Shown here: positions 1-7,173 of the stretch, piece after piece | How the letters are laid out: every line of letters begins with the position of its first letter | Numbering within the stretch: position 1 is the stretch's first letter | Origin: Prevotellaceae bacterium | GTDB lineage: Bacteria; Bacteroidota; Bacteroidia; Bacteroidales; UBA932 | Direction of reading: 5' to 3' | Assembly (NCBI GenBank): GCA_031279735.1 | Contig: JAITHX010000134.1 | Span: 1 to 21,216 of the forward strand | DNA: 21,216 nt | The notes under the pieces: model-generated | What the model saw: only the letters and a program-made list of their open reading frames with translations | Databases searched by the model: none | Told to the model about the DNA's origin: nothing | Position numbers and translations under genes: made by a program

Positions 1-407
1 CGGCGCTGAAATAACTCTCCCGCCCGGCACCGTAATAACGGTTGACGACGACGGTCGTGTCACTGTCGCTCCGGGCGACGGCGGCGCAACCGTAACCAAC
101 CCGGGCGACGGTTCAACGACCGAAGTTCCGGGCGACGGCTCGGAAATCATAATCGATCCGGCGCACCCCGGCGACGGAGTGCGTCCGGTATTCGTGCTGC
201 GACTCGCTCACCTCTCGTATCCCTATCCGATGCGCGCGGTTTACAATGGCGCGGCGCAACCCGTAGCCGTAACGCCGGCAGACGGCGTCGCGGGCATGGG
301 CGCAATCACCGTGAAGTACGACGGCAGCACGACAGCTCCGACAAACGCGGGGGTTTACTCGGTCACGGCGGATATTGCGGCGAGCAGGAACTATAAGGCG
401 GCAAGCG
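1..407 (+). repeat. Internal duplication, copy A
   Basis: Positions 1-407 match 1294-1700 at an offset of exactly 1293 bp (431 codons), with four mismatches seen (119, 120, 197, 301). The copy covers the end of the Gly/Asp/Pro repeat region plus an MBG domain. It may extend upstream of the window. Identity stops sharply after position 407. Confidence 0.93.
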
Positions 408-2938
408 GTATGGCTCTCGGCAATTACACCATAGCCAAAGCCGCCGGCGCAGCGGTCGTCGCCCCGACGCTCGCAGGCAAGACCCACAGCAGCATCACGG
501 TAAACGCAATAGCCGACGCGGCCAACGGTCAGACGATAGAATACGCCATCGCCGAGACAGCCGGCTCCGTCCCGACCTCCGGCTGGCAATCCGGCACAAC
601 CTTCACCGGTCTCGAAGCCTCGCACACCTATTATATATATGCGCGCGCGGCGGAGGACGCAAACCGCGAAGCGGGCGCGGCACAGGTCGGCGCGGCGGTC
701 GCGACCGACGAGGGAATAACCGGCGTAACCGTATCGCCCGCCGCCGTCAGCGTGCGGAAAGGCGCGACGCAGACGTTTGCCGTTGCAGTGACGGGCGGCG
801 CGAGCGTTCCGAAAACCGCCGCATGGAGCATCGCGACGCCTGTCGGCACAGGTACAACCATAGACGGCGCAGGACTTCTGACGGTAGCCGCCGACGAATC
901 AGCCTCGTCGCTCACCGTCCGCGTCGCCTCTACCTTCGACCCGACGCGGTATGCCGAAGCCACGGTGTCGCTCTACGCCAAAACCGAAACCGGCAGCGGA
1001 GCTAGCGTCGCCACTCCTCCGGGAGGCGACCCGATCGACAACGGCGACGGCGCCGTCACCCTGCCCGACGGCGGCGCGATAACGCTGCCCGACGGCAAGG
1101 CGGATATCGCGCTGCCTCCCGGCACGGTAATCGACGGCGACGGAAGGATCGTCGTTCCTCCGGGCAACGGCGGCACGGCGACCTGTCCCGACACCGGAGC
1201 TGAAATCACTCTCCCGCCCGGCACGGTAATCGACGGCGACGGCAGGATAACTCTCCCCGACGCCGGCGACGGCAAGCTGACCCATCCCGACTCCGGCGCT
1301 GAAATAACTCTCCCGCCCGGCACCGTAATAACGGTTGACGACGACGGTCGTGTCACTGTCGCTCCGGGCGACGGCGGCGCAACCGTAACCAACCCGGGCG
1401 ACGGTTCAACGGTCGAAGTTCCGGGCGACGGCTCGGAAATCATAATCGATCCGGCGCACCCCGGCGACGGAGTGCGTCCGGTATTCGTGCCGCGACTCGC
1501 TCACCTCTCGTATCCCTATCCGATGCGCGCGGTTTACAATGGCGCGGCGCAACCCGTAGCCGTAACGCCGGCAGACGGCGTCGCGGGCATGGGAGCAATC
1601 ACCGTGAAGTACGACGGCAGCACGACAGCTCCGACAAACGCGGGGGTTTACTCGGTCACGGCGGATATTGCGGCGAGCAGGAACTATAAGGCGGCAAGCG
1701 ATCTCCCGCTCGGCAATTACATTGTCGCAAAGGCGGACATCGCGGCAGTCTGGAGCAACACGACTCTCGCGTACAGCGGCGGCGCTCAGTCTCCGACAGC
1801 AGTAGCGACAGGCGTACACGGCGAAGACATAGCTCTGACGGTTGCCGGAGCGCAAACGGAAATCGGCACGGGCTACACGGCAACCGCCGACTTCGTCACG
1901 CCTTCCGCAAACTACACCCTGACGAACGTAGATGTCGAGTTCGCGATAACGGTCAACCCGAACTACAACTACACCGTGAACTTCGATTCGCGGGGCGGAA
2001 GCGCCGCGAATCCGCAGGCGGTGAAATACGGCAATCGCGTGACAGAGCCTGTCGCGCCCGTCCGTCGGGGATACACCTTCGACGGCTGGTTCAGCGATTC
2101 CACCCGCATTGCGGGCGGAGAATGGAACTTCGCCACCGACCTAATCGTCCGCGACACGACGCTCTATGCCGCATGGAACCTCGCCCCCCTGCACGAAGCG
2201 GAACTCGTCGCGATAACTGTCAACCACAACCCCGTTCCCCTCGGCGACGGCGACATGAGCTATATGGCGGCTTGCGGCGAAGGCGTAGCGACGGTGGAAA
2301 TGACCGCCCCGCCCCGCGTCCGCATATTCGTCAACGGAGCGGAAAGCGACGCCGTTACTGACGTTCCCCTGACGGGCGAAGTGACGAACATCCGCATAGC
2401 CGTCAGGTCGGAATCCGGCGCAAACACCGCCAACTATACTCTGAAAGTGGCTTCCGCCCTCTCCGGCGACAAACTCTACTTCCGTCGCTGGGGCGACGTG
2501 CTCGCCGTAAACCACAATCCGGAAACCAACGGAGGCCGCACCGTAACGGGCGTCCGCTGGTACCGCAACGACAACCCCGTCGGCACGGGACGCTTCGTCA
2601 GCATAGCGGGCGACATTTCAGCCTATCGCGCCGAGGCGGAACTCGACGGCGTATGGCACAGGATATGTCCGTATCAGACGGCGAAGAGCGTCACGGGCGT
2701 CACCGCCTACCCGAACCCTGCGTCCCGCGACGAGATCGTGACTCTGGAACTGCCGGAACATTTCGTCGGCGGCACGCTGAGTATCTACTCAGTCTCCGGT
2801 ACGCTGGTGAAGAAGGATATCGCCCTGACGGGAGAACTGACGGGCGTAAGCGTGGCGGGACTTGACGCGGGCATATATCTGTTCAGGGCAATCGCGCCCG
2901 ACGGCGACGGAGAAAGCGCTACTATGGTTATACGGTAG
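2..2938 (+). CDS. Modular T9SS-secreted surface protein (5' truncated)
   Basis: The frame is open from position 2, so the gene begins upstream of the window; the in-frame GTG at 179 is not a credible start. Domains seen in order: an MBG/YDG-like domain (about 200-440; motifs YNGAAQPV and TTAPTNAGVYSVTADI), a fibronectin-III-like stretch (445-710), a Big2-like Ig domain (716-990), a Gly/Asp/Pro repeat region (1030-1470; repeated LPPGTVI and DGDGRI), a second MBG domain (1495-1730), a further MBG-like domain (1736-1960), an InlB B-repeat (1966-2180; GYTFDGWF and TTLYAAWN), a cadherin-like beta-sandwich (2195-2455), and a C-terminal type IX sorting domain (from 2699; VTAYPNPAS, LSIYSVSGTLV, AGIYLF). 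Known family biology: the last domain directs export through the T9SS and cell-surface attachment. Adhesion or matrix binding is inferred; no catalytic domain is visible in this part. It ends at TAG 2936-2938 and is followed by a terminator. Confidence 0.9.
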   Translation, partial: GAEITLPPGTVITVDDDGRVTVAPGDGGATVTNPGDGSTTEVPGDGSEIIIDPAHPGDGVRPVFVLRLAHLSYPYPMRAVYNGAAQPVAVTPADGVAGMGAITVKYDGSTTAPTNAGVYSVTADIAASRNYKAASGMALGNYTIAKAAGAAVVAPTLAGKTHSSITVNAIADAANGQTIEYAIAETAGSVPTSGWQSGTTFTGLEASHTYYIYARAAEDANREAGAAQVGAAVATDEGITGVTVSPAAVSVRKGATQTFAVAVTGGASVPKTAAWSIATPVGTGTTIDGAGLLTVAADESASSLTVRVASTFDPTRYAEATVSLYAKTETGSGASVATPPGGDPIDNGDGAVTLPDGGAITLPDGKADIALPPGTVIDGDGRIVVPPGNGGTATCPDTGAEITLPPGTVIDGDGRITLPDAGDGKLTHPDSGAEITLPPGTVITVDDDGRVTVAPGDGGATVTNPGDGSTVEVPGDGSEIIIDPAHPGDGVRPVFVPRLAHLSYPYPMRAVYNGAAQPVAVTPADGVAGMGAITVKYDGSTTAPTNAGVYSVTADIAASRNYKAASDLPLGNYIVAKADIAAVWSNTTLAYSGGAQSPTAVATGVHGEDIALTVAGAQTEIGTGYTATADFVTPSANYTLTNVDVEFAITVNPNYNYTVNFDSRGGSAANPQAVKYGNRVTEPVAPVRRGYTFDGWFSDSTRIAGGEWNFATDLIVRDTTLYAAWNLAPLHEAELVAITVNHNPVPLGDGDMSYMAACGEGVATVEMTAPPRVRIFVNGAESDAVTDVPLTGEVTNIRIAVRSESGANTANYTLKVASALSGDKLYFRRWGDVLAVNHNPETNGGRTVTGVRWYRNDNPVGTGRFVSIAGDISAYRAEAELDGVWHRICPYQTAKSVTGVTAYPNPASRDEIVTLELPEHFVGGTLSIYSVSGTLVKKDIALTGELTGVSVAGLDAGIYLFRAIAPDGDGESATMVIR
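1294..1700 (+). repeat. Internal duplication, copy B
   Basis: Partner of 1-407. Two of the four mismatches change residues (Thr to Val at 1411-1413, Leu to Pro at 1490), and one is silent (1594). Near identity of long in-frame copies suggests recent duplication or gene conversion. Confidence 0.93.
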
Positions 2939-2946
2939 TTCTGCGG

Positions 2947-2979
2947 TTGTTATATGGTTGTTATGCGGTTGTTGAGAGA
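2947..2979 (+). repeat. Three 11-bp repeats after the stop codon
   Basis: Three units of 11 bp, TTGTTATATGG, TTGTTATGCGG and TTGTTGAGAGA, begin 8 bp after the adhesin stop codon. Related 11-bp arrays lie at 8556-8588 and 16960-16992. The function is unknown. Confidence 0.7.
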
Positions 2980-2991
2980 CAACCGCTCGAT

Positions 2992-3028
2992 GGCTGGAAA
3001 CTCCGAGAGGGGTTTCCAGCCTTGTTTT
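2992..3028 (+). terminator. Rho-independent terminator of the surface protein gene
   Basis: A perfect 10-bp stem pairs GGCTGGAAAC (2992-3001) with GTTTCCAGCC (3012-3021) around a 10-nt loop. It is followed by TTGTTTT. It separates the adhesin from the toxin-antitoxin module. Confidence 0.85.
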
Positions 3029-3054
3029 ATACTACTACTTATTAACTACCTTTG
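3022..3054 (+). promoter_or_regulatory. Promoter of toxin-antitoxin module 1
   Basis: TACCTTTG (3047-3054) matches the Bacteroidota -7 box TAnnTTTG. A TTG at 3022-3024 is 22 bp upstream, slightly longer than the usual spacing. The bases just after the -7 box (CCGAAACTTTA) are repeated after the promoter of module 2, which supports real shared function. Confidence 0.65.
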
Positions 3055-3078
3055 CCGAAACTTTAAAATGATTAAAAG

Positions 3079-3327
3079 ATGGAAAAGATAACTGAAAAGG
3101 AAATAGTACCGGAAAACACAGCGGAGATAATTGGGGAGGAAGCCTCCTGTATTGGCATAGAGTTCGACGAGAACGGCAAGCCGATTGGCTACTACACGCC
3201 TGTGGAAGTATTTGACGAACTCGACCGCAAGTTTGTTGCAACTTTTGGCGAAGAAGGTCGCCGAATGGCAAACGCCCGTCGCGAGAGATGGAACCGGAGA
3301 GGCACATGGCATTTCGAGATGTTTTAG
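3079..3327 (+). CDS. Putative antitoxin of ParE-like module 1 (82 aa)
   Basis: This small acidic N-terminal protein starts at ATG 3079, 24 bp after the -7 box, and ends 10 bp before a ParE/RelE-like toxin gene. The C-terminal half is strongly conserved with the homologue at 8900-9118: blocks EFDENG.PIG, FDELDRKFV, GEEGRR, NARRE.WNR and WHFEMF. I do not recognise it as any named antitoxin family, and no ribbon-helix-helix, HTH or AbrB fold is evident by eye. The role as antitoxin is inferred from gene order, size, spacing and co-duplication with the toxin. The Arg-rich C-terminal block could bind the toxin or DNA. It differs from the second copy mainly by a longer N-terminus. Confidence 0.8.
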   Translation: MEKITEKEIVPENTAEIIGEEASCIGIEFDENGKPIGYYTPVEVFDELDRKFVATFGEEGRRMANARRERWNRRGTWHFEMF

Positions 3328-3337
3328 ATGAGGTATA

Positions 3338-3649
3338 ATGCCGCCTGCCACTTACGAAGTTCAGATATCGCCCGAAGCGAAAGCCGATATGAACAGACTG
3401 TATGATTACATTGCCTTTGACTGTTTCCAGAGAGATACTGCCGACAAGTATCTGTACGGGATTCAATCGAAAATCGACAAACTTGCATGGATTGGCGGCA
3501 GTATAGGCATCAGTCTCAACAGAAACCTCCAGCGACAATACGGATACGGCGTGAGGACTATTACTTATAAAAAAATGACCATCATTTACAACGTCGAGAA
3601 TAATTGTATTCTTGTCCGCCGCATCAAGCCCGGCAAAAACATTATATGA
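3338..3649 (+). CDS. RelE/ParE-family toxin, module 1 (103 aa)
   Basis: The 103-residue length and layout fit the RelE/ParE superfamily: an N-terminal strand (YEVQISPEAKADM), a helix with LYDYIA, and the C-terminal strands GVRTITYKKMTIIYNV and CILVRRIKPGKN. The match to the toxin at 9129-9440 is about 57 of 103 residues, with a nearly invariant centre (KLAWxGGSIGxSLNxNLQRQYG). ParE members act on DNA gyrase and RelE members cleave mRNA; the sequence alone does not decide which applies here. The start ATG is 10 bp after the upstream stop, the same spacing as in module 2. A terminator lies about 50 bp downstream, so the pair forms a self-contained transcription unit. Confidence 0.87.
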   Translation: MPPATYEVQISPEAKADMNRLYDYIAFDCFQRDTADKYLYGIQSKIDKLAWIGGSIGISLNRNLQRQYGYGVRTITYKKMTIIYNVENNCILVRRIKPGKNII

Positions 3650-3699
3650 GGCGAGACGCTCGCCGCGCCTCTCCGCGGCGATTGCGGATTGCGACCGTT

Positions 3700-3753
3700 C
3701 CCGCAAAGCCTGCGAGGGTTTTTCTTCCCCGCAATCTTTGCGGGATGTTTTTT
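3700..3753 (+). terminator. Terminator of toxin-antitoxin module 1
   Basis: CCCGCAAAG (3700-3708) pairs with CTTTGCGGG (3736-3744). A run of six T follows at 3748-3753. The loop is long (27 nt). Confidence 0.75.
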
Positions 3754-3780
3754 GTTCAGGCGGCGGGTCGGCTTCGGTTG

Positions 3781-3850
3781 ACAGAAGTCGACCGAAGTCG
3801 ATTTCAGTCGATTTCAGTCGACCGAAGTCGATTTCAGTCGACCGAAGCCG
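3781..3850 (+). repeat. Array of seven 10-bp direct repeats
   Basis: Seven consecutive 10-mers without any gap: ACAGAAGTCG, then ACCGAAGTCG and ATTTCAGTCG types in the order A-B-B-A-B, ending in ACCGAAGCCG. The shared core is AGTCG. The 10-bp period would put every unit on the same face of the helix. Confidence 0.9.
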
Positions 3851-4000
3851 TCGCGGAGACACGCCATGCCGCGACAATAAAACGCCGCGCCGAAGATGCG
3901 CGCGCCGCGTCTCTGCTTCCGACGGGAAAGACGGAAATAGAATCCCTCCCGTCGGGCGAAGCGCCGCTAACCGCCAACCATACCCTATAATAAAAAATCG

Positions 4001-4008
4001 TACATTTG
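4001..4008 (+). promoter_or_regulatory. -7 box of the S9 peptidase gene
   Basis: TACATTTG matches TAnnTTTG and lies 18 bp before the start codon. No good -33 TTG is seen at the usual distance. Confidence 0.55.
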
Positions 4009-4026
4009 CAGTCCAAATAGAAATAT

Positions 4027-6108
4027 ATGAAACGACTGTTATTAATGGTGTTTCTGGCGGGAATGAGTTCCTGCGGAAACAGAGAAGGAAAAAAAAACAC
4101 TTTACCGATGATTGATAAGAAGGAAATCAAAATCGAAGGAAGACGGCTGACGCCGGAAGCGCTGTGGCATTTCGGAAGAGTAGGAAACGTGAAGGTCTCG
4201 CCCGACGGAAAGACTGTTGCCTACACCGTAACGTGGTACGACATCGACCGGAACGCTTCCAATACCGACATTTATGTCGCGGGCGCCGACGGAAACGGCA
4301 AACGGCGTCTCACCCGCACTCCGGAACGCGAAGGCGCCCTGCAATGGCATCCGGGCGGCGAATATCTCGGATTTGTCCGCAACGGGGAGGTCTTCGAGAT
4401 TCGTCCCGACGGCGCTTGGGAACGAAAGGTCGCCATTGCGGGCGATTTGCGGATAAACGAATTTGTGTGGTCGCCCGACGGAAACAGGATGCTGTTCGCC
4501 GCCGACACGCGGGTGACCGCCGCGCTCGGACGCGACGTTCATCCCGACCTGCCTAAAGCCGAAGCCTATATTGCCGACGACCTGATGTACCGCCACTGGG
4601 ACACGTGGAGCGACGGCACGTTCTCGCATCTCTATGTTGCAGACTATTCCGGCGGAACGACCGGCGAGCCGCTCGACATTATGAAGGACGAGCCGTGGGA
4701 TGCCCCGATGAAGCCGTTCGACGATATGAGCGAAGTCTCGTGGTCGCCCGACTGCCGGCTCATCGCCTACTCCTGCAAGAAACTAACGGGAAAGGACTAT
4801 GCCGAATCGACCGATTCCGACATTTATCTCTACTCGCTCGAAACTCGCGAAACCGCGAACCTCACCGAAGGCATGAACGGCTACGACAAGCAGCCCGCCT
4901 TTTCGCCCGACGGACAGCGACTGCTGTGGCTGAGCATGGAGCGCGCCGGCTACGAAGCCGACAAGCAGCGCGTGTTCATCTACGATTTCGCTTCCAAAAC
5001 CGGAACCGACTACTCGAAGGACTTCGATTCCAGTCCGTCGGGCATAGTCTGGGCGAAGGACGGCAAATCGCTCTATCTCACCGCCTGCTTCGACGAAACG
5101 TTCCGCATCTTTCAGATGACGTTCGCGGCAGACGGCACCGGCACATTCCGGCAAATCTCCCGCGACGGATATTTCGACTATCAGCATGTTGCCGAAGCCG
5201 ACGGAGCGCTCGTCGCCACCCGTTCGCAAATCGTCCGCCCGACGGAAATATTCAGAATCGACCCCGCCACGGGCGAGGGAACCGAACTGTCGTTCGTCAA
5301 CAAAGACATTCTCGACCAGCTCGACCTGCCCGAAATGGAACAGCATTTCATCGGCACGAGCGACGGCAGGAAAATGCCGGCATGGGTGATTCTCCCTCCC
5401 GGAATCGACAGGACGAAAAAGTATCCCTGCATCATGATGTGCACCGGCGGACCGCAGGGCGAGGTCAGCCAGTCGTTCAGCTATCGCTGGAACTACGCGC
5501 TGATGGCTTCGCGCGGCTATGCGGTGATCTATCCGGCGCGGCGCGGCGTCAGCGGCTACGGTCAGGAATGGGCCGACGCGGTGAGCAAAGACCACGGCGG
5601 ACAGCCGGAACGCGATCTGCTCTCGGCAGCCGACTACATGGCGGCGCAGCCGTGGATCGACGCAAACCGCATGGGCGCCGTCGGCGCAAGCTACGGCGGA
5701 TTCTCGGTTTTCTGGCTTGCAGGCAATCACGAAAAGCGCTTCAAGGCGTTCGTTGCCCACTGCGGGATATTTGCGATGGAGGGAATGGCGCTCACAACGG
5801 AAGAGCTGTTTTTCGAGAACTGGGAAACGGGCGGCCCGTTCTGGGAAGCCAAGAACCGGAAAGCATACTCGCAGTCGCCCGTCAACTTCATCAAGAAATG
5901 GGACACGCCGATACTCGTCATGCACGGCGAACGCGACTACCGCGTGCCTTACACTCAGGGCATGGCAGCGTTCAACGCCGCACGGATAATGGGCATACCC
6001 GCCCGTCTCGTAGTGTTTCCGGGCGAAACGCACTGGGTTCTGCGTCCGCAGAACGCGATTCTCTGGCAAAGAGAATTTTTCGCGTGGACAGACAAGTATC
6101 TGAAATAA
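4027..6108 (+). CDS. S9-family serine peptidase, DPP5-like lipoprotein
   Basis: A prolyl-oligopeptidase-family exopeptidase of 693 aa. The N-terminus is a lipoprotein-type signal (MKRLLLMVFLAGMSSC) with Cys16 as the likely lipidated residue; no acidic export signal follows, so the side of the envelope is uncertain. Residues about 30-400 form a TolB/WD40-like propeller with repeated SPDG motifs. The C-terminal alpha/beta hydrolase domain has the nucleophile in GASYGG (Ser555), Asp637 in HGERDYRVP and His669 in GETHW. Length and triad spacing resemble Porphyromonas-type dipeptidyl peptidase 5, which removes dipeptides from peptides in the periplasm. It is a single transcription unit with its own -7 box and a palindrome downstream. 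The subtype is inferred; the S9 assignment is firm. Confidence 0.93.
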   Translation: MKRLLLMVFLAGMSSCGNREGKKNTLPMIDKKEIKIEGRRLTPEALWHFGRVGNVKVSPDGKTVAYTVTWYDIDRNASNTDIYVAGADGNGKRRLTRTPEREGALQWHPGGEYLGFVRNGEVFEIRPDGAWERKVAIAGDLRINEFVWSPDGNRMLFAADTRVTAALGRDVHPDLPKAEAYIADDLMYRHWDTWSDGTFSHLYVADYSGGTTGEPLDIMKDEPWDAPMKPFDDMSEVSWSPDCRLIAYSCKKLTGKDYAESTDSDIYLYSLETRETANLTEGMNGYDKQPAFSPDGQRLLWLSMERAGYEADKQRVFIYDFASKTGTDYSKDFDSSPSGIVWAKDGKSLYLTACFDETFRIFQMTFAADGTGTFRQISRDGYFDYQHVAEADGALVATRSQIVRPTEIFRIDPATGEGTELSFVNKDILDQLDLPEMEQHFIGTSDGRKMPAWVILPPGIDRTKKYPCIMMCTGGPQGEVSQSFSYRWNYALMASRGYAVIYPARRGVSGYGQEWADAVSKDHGGQPERDLLSAADYMAAQPWIDANRMGAVGASYGGFSVFWLAGNHEKRFKAFVAHCGIFAMEGMALTTEELFFENWETGGPFWEAKNRKAYSQSPVNFIKKWDTPILVMHGERDYRVPYTQGMAAFNAARIMGIPARLVVFPGETHWVLRPQNAILWQREFFAWTDKYLK

Positions 6109-6138
6109 ACAAATCGGCACGCCGGATGACGCATAGCG

Positions 6139-6194
6139 CGCGGATTCGGCGGATTAGCGCGGATTTAAATCCGCGCTAATCTGTCTGATCCGCG
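6139..6194. terminator. Large palindrome between convergent genes
   Basis: A perfect 30-bp palindrome: GATTAGCGCGGATTT (6152-6166) is followed directly by its exact complement (6167-6181). An outer 7-bp stem, CGCGGAT (6139-6145) with ATCCGCG (6188-6194), flanks it with symmetric 6-nt gaps. It sits between a plus-strand and a minus-strand gene, so it can act as a bidirectional terminator, but there is no T run. A REP-like element is the alternative. Confidence 0.65.
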
Positions 6195-6215
6195 TCGTCC
6201 GCGTGCTGTTGTTCC

Positions 6216-6242
6216 TTAATCGCTATTCAGTTCTTTTATGCG
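6216..6242 (-). repeat. 27-bp direct repeat, copy 1 (Rpn 3' end)
   Basis: The last 27 bases of the Rpn gene match 7147-7173 at 25 of 27 positions in the same orientation. The two copies bracket the intact gene, 931 bp apart. Confidence 0.85.
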
Positions 6243-7124
6243 TTCGGGAGAGAGTCCGGAAATCCTCGCGACGTATTCGACGGACAGACCGTCGGCAAGA
6301 AGGTTGCGGGCTACTTCGATGGCCTTTTTATCCATGCCCATATCCATGCCTTTCTCCATGCCTTTCTCCATGCCTTCCTTCATTCCCTCCGCGCGTCCTT
6401 CATTCCTGCTCGCCTGCTCGACACTGTAATTGTCGCGCATTACTTTAACACTTAGTTCATACTCGGCTCTTTCCGCCTTCGACAGCGCGCTGATGCTTGC
6501 TTCCGTGAACAGCCGCTGGAATATACGTTCGCGAAACGCATCCGGACGCTCCTCCAGATACGGAAGCCTCTTCAGCACGTACAGCCATTTGTCGAAATGC
6601 GTTTCAAGCTCGTTCTCGGTCTTTTTGAACTTCGGCATTTCGAGGGAGATGAACGTCAGCTTGTCGTGGTACTCTTCCCTGGTTCTCAGGTCGCATACCC
6701 TCGCCGCGGTGTAGCAGTAGTCCGCGTACTCCTTTTTCCTGTTGATAATAAAATCCATGATGCCGATGATATACACGGCTTTCAGATCGTAGTTCCATTC
6801 GCCCTTTACCCCCTGCGCCTGTATGAGAAGCGCGGCATAGAACAGGTTGCGATCCTTGAAAAAATCCTGCGCGCCGCGCTGCATCTCGACGATGATTTTT
6901 TCGCCGCCTTTCGTCTCGCAGCAGATGTCGTAGATCGACCTGCGGTCGGCGGCGCTGCGACCGAGCTGCTCCGGATTAAGGTATTGCAGATCGGTTATTT
7001 CCCTGTCGAATATCAGTTCGTTGAGGAAGTCTATCAGAAAATCCTTGTTGCGGTCGGTGCCGAACATTTTCTTGAATCCGAAATCGGAGTACAAATTGAT
7101 GTACTTTTCGTCATTATAAATCAT
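6216..7124 (-). CDS. Rpn-family recombination-promoting nuclease / PDDEXK transposase-like protein
   Basis: A 302-aa member of the PD-(D/E)XK family often annotated as Rpn or PDDEXK_2 transposase. The N-terminus has the typical SDFGFKKMFG block (Asp14), then the nuclease core with Asp66 in YDICC and Glu80-Met-Gln82 in VEMQ. Family knowledge: Rpn proteins are DNA endonucleases that promote RecA-independent recombination. The tail (about 240-270) contains Met-Gly-rich repeats (GMEKGMEKGMDMGMD) encoded by 12-bp DNA repeats, then a short helical domain ending IKELNSD. The gene is the second on the minus strand after deoC, 22 bp beyond a relic of another Rpn 3' end. Its own last 27 bases recur at 7147-7173. 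It appears intact. Confidence 0.88.
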   Translation of the reverse strand: MIYNDEKYINLYSDFGFKKMFGTDRNKDFLIDFLNELIFDREITDLQYLNPEQLGRSAADRRSIYDICCETKGGEKIIVEMQRGAQDFFKDRNLFYAALLIQAQGVKGEWNYDLKAVYIIGIMDFIINRKKEYADYCYTAARVCDLRTREEYHDKLTFISLEMPKFKKTENELETHFDKWLYVLKRLPYLEERPDAFRERIFQRLFTEASISALSKAERAEYELSVKVMRDNYSVEQASRNEGRAEGMKEGMEKGMEKGMDMGMDKKAIEVARNLLADGLSVEYVARISGLSPERIKELNSD

Positions 7125-7146
7125 ATCTTATTTATTTAAATCGTTA

Positions 7147-7173
7147 TTAATCGCCATTCAGTTCTTTTACGCG
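7147..7173 (-). pseudogene. Relic of a second Rpn gene 3' end
   Basis: On the minus strand these 27 bases encode RVKELNGD followed by stop, against RIKELNSD followed by stop in the intact neighbour. No upstream Rpn coding sequence is attached; deoC occupies that side. The deoC stop codon (7167-7169) lies inside this relic in another frame. It suggests an earlier tandem Rpn copy or a recombination footprint. Confidence 0.7.

Larger units (their letters stand above)
3650..4026. other. Structured intergenic region between toxin and peptidase genes
   Basis: No convincing gene is seen in these 377 bp. They hold a terminator (3700-3753), seven 10-bp repeats (3781-3850), a 7-bp stem (GTCGCGG 3850-3856 with CCGCGAC 3869-3875), a 9-bp stem (CCGACGGGA 3919-3927 with TCCCGTCGG 3947-3955), and a -7 box for the next gene. 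Open frames across it reflect the repeats and high GC. Confidence 0.7.

Noticed and set aside
179..181. GTG as the start of the surface protein
   Set aside because: The frame is open to the window edge and the upstream sequence is an exact counterpart of coding sequence at 1294-1470.
3604..4115. Two overlapping frames across the 10-bp repeats
   Set aside because: They run through a terminator, repeats and the next gene's promoter; the RSRPKSISV-type peptide is only the translated repeat.
4605..6179. Long frames overlapping the S9 peptidase (also 4783-6120, minus)
   Set aside because: They are Arg-rich shadows of a clear S9 peptidase in high-GC DNA and have no recognisable domain.
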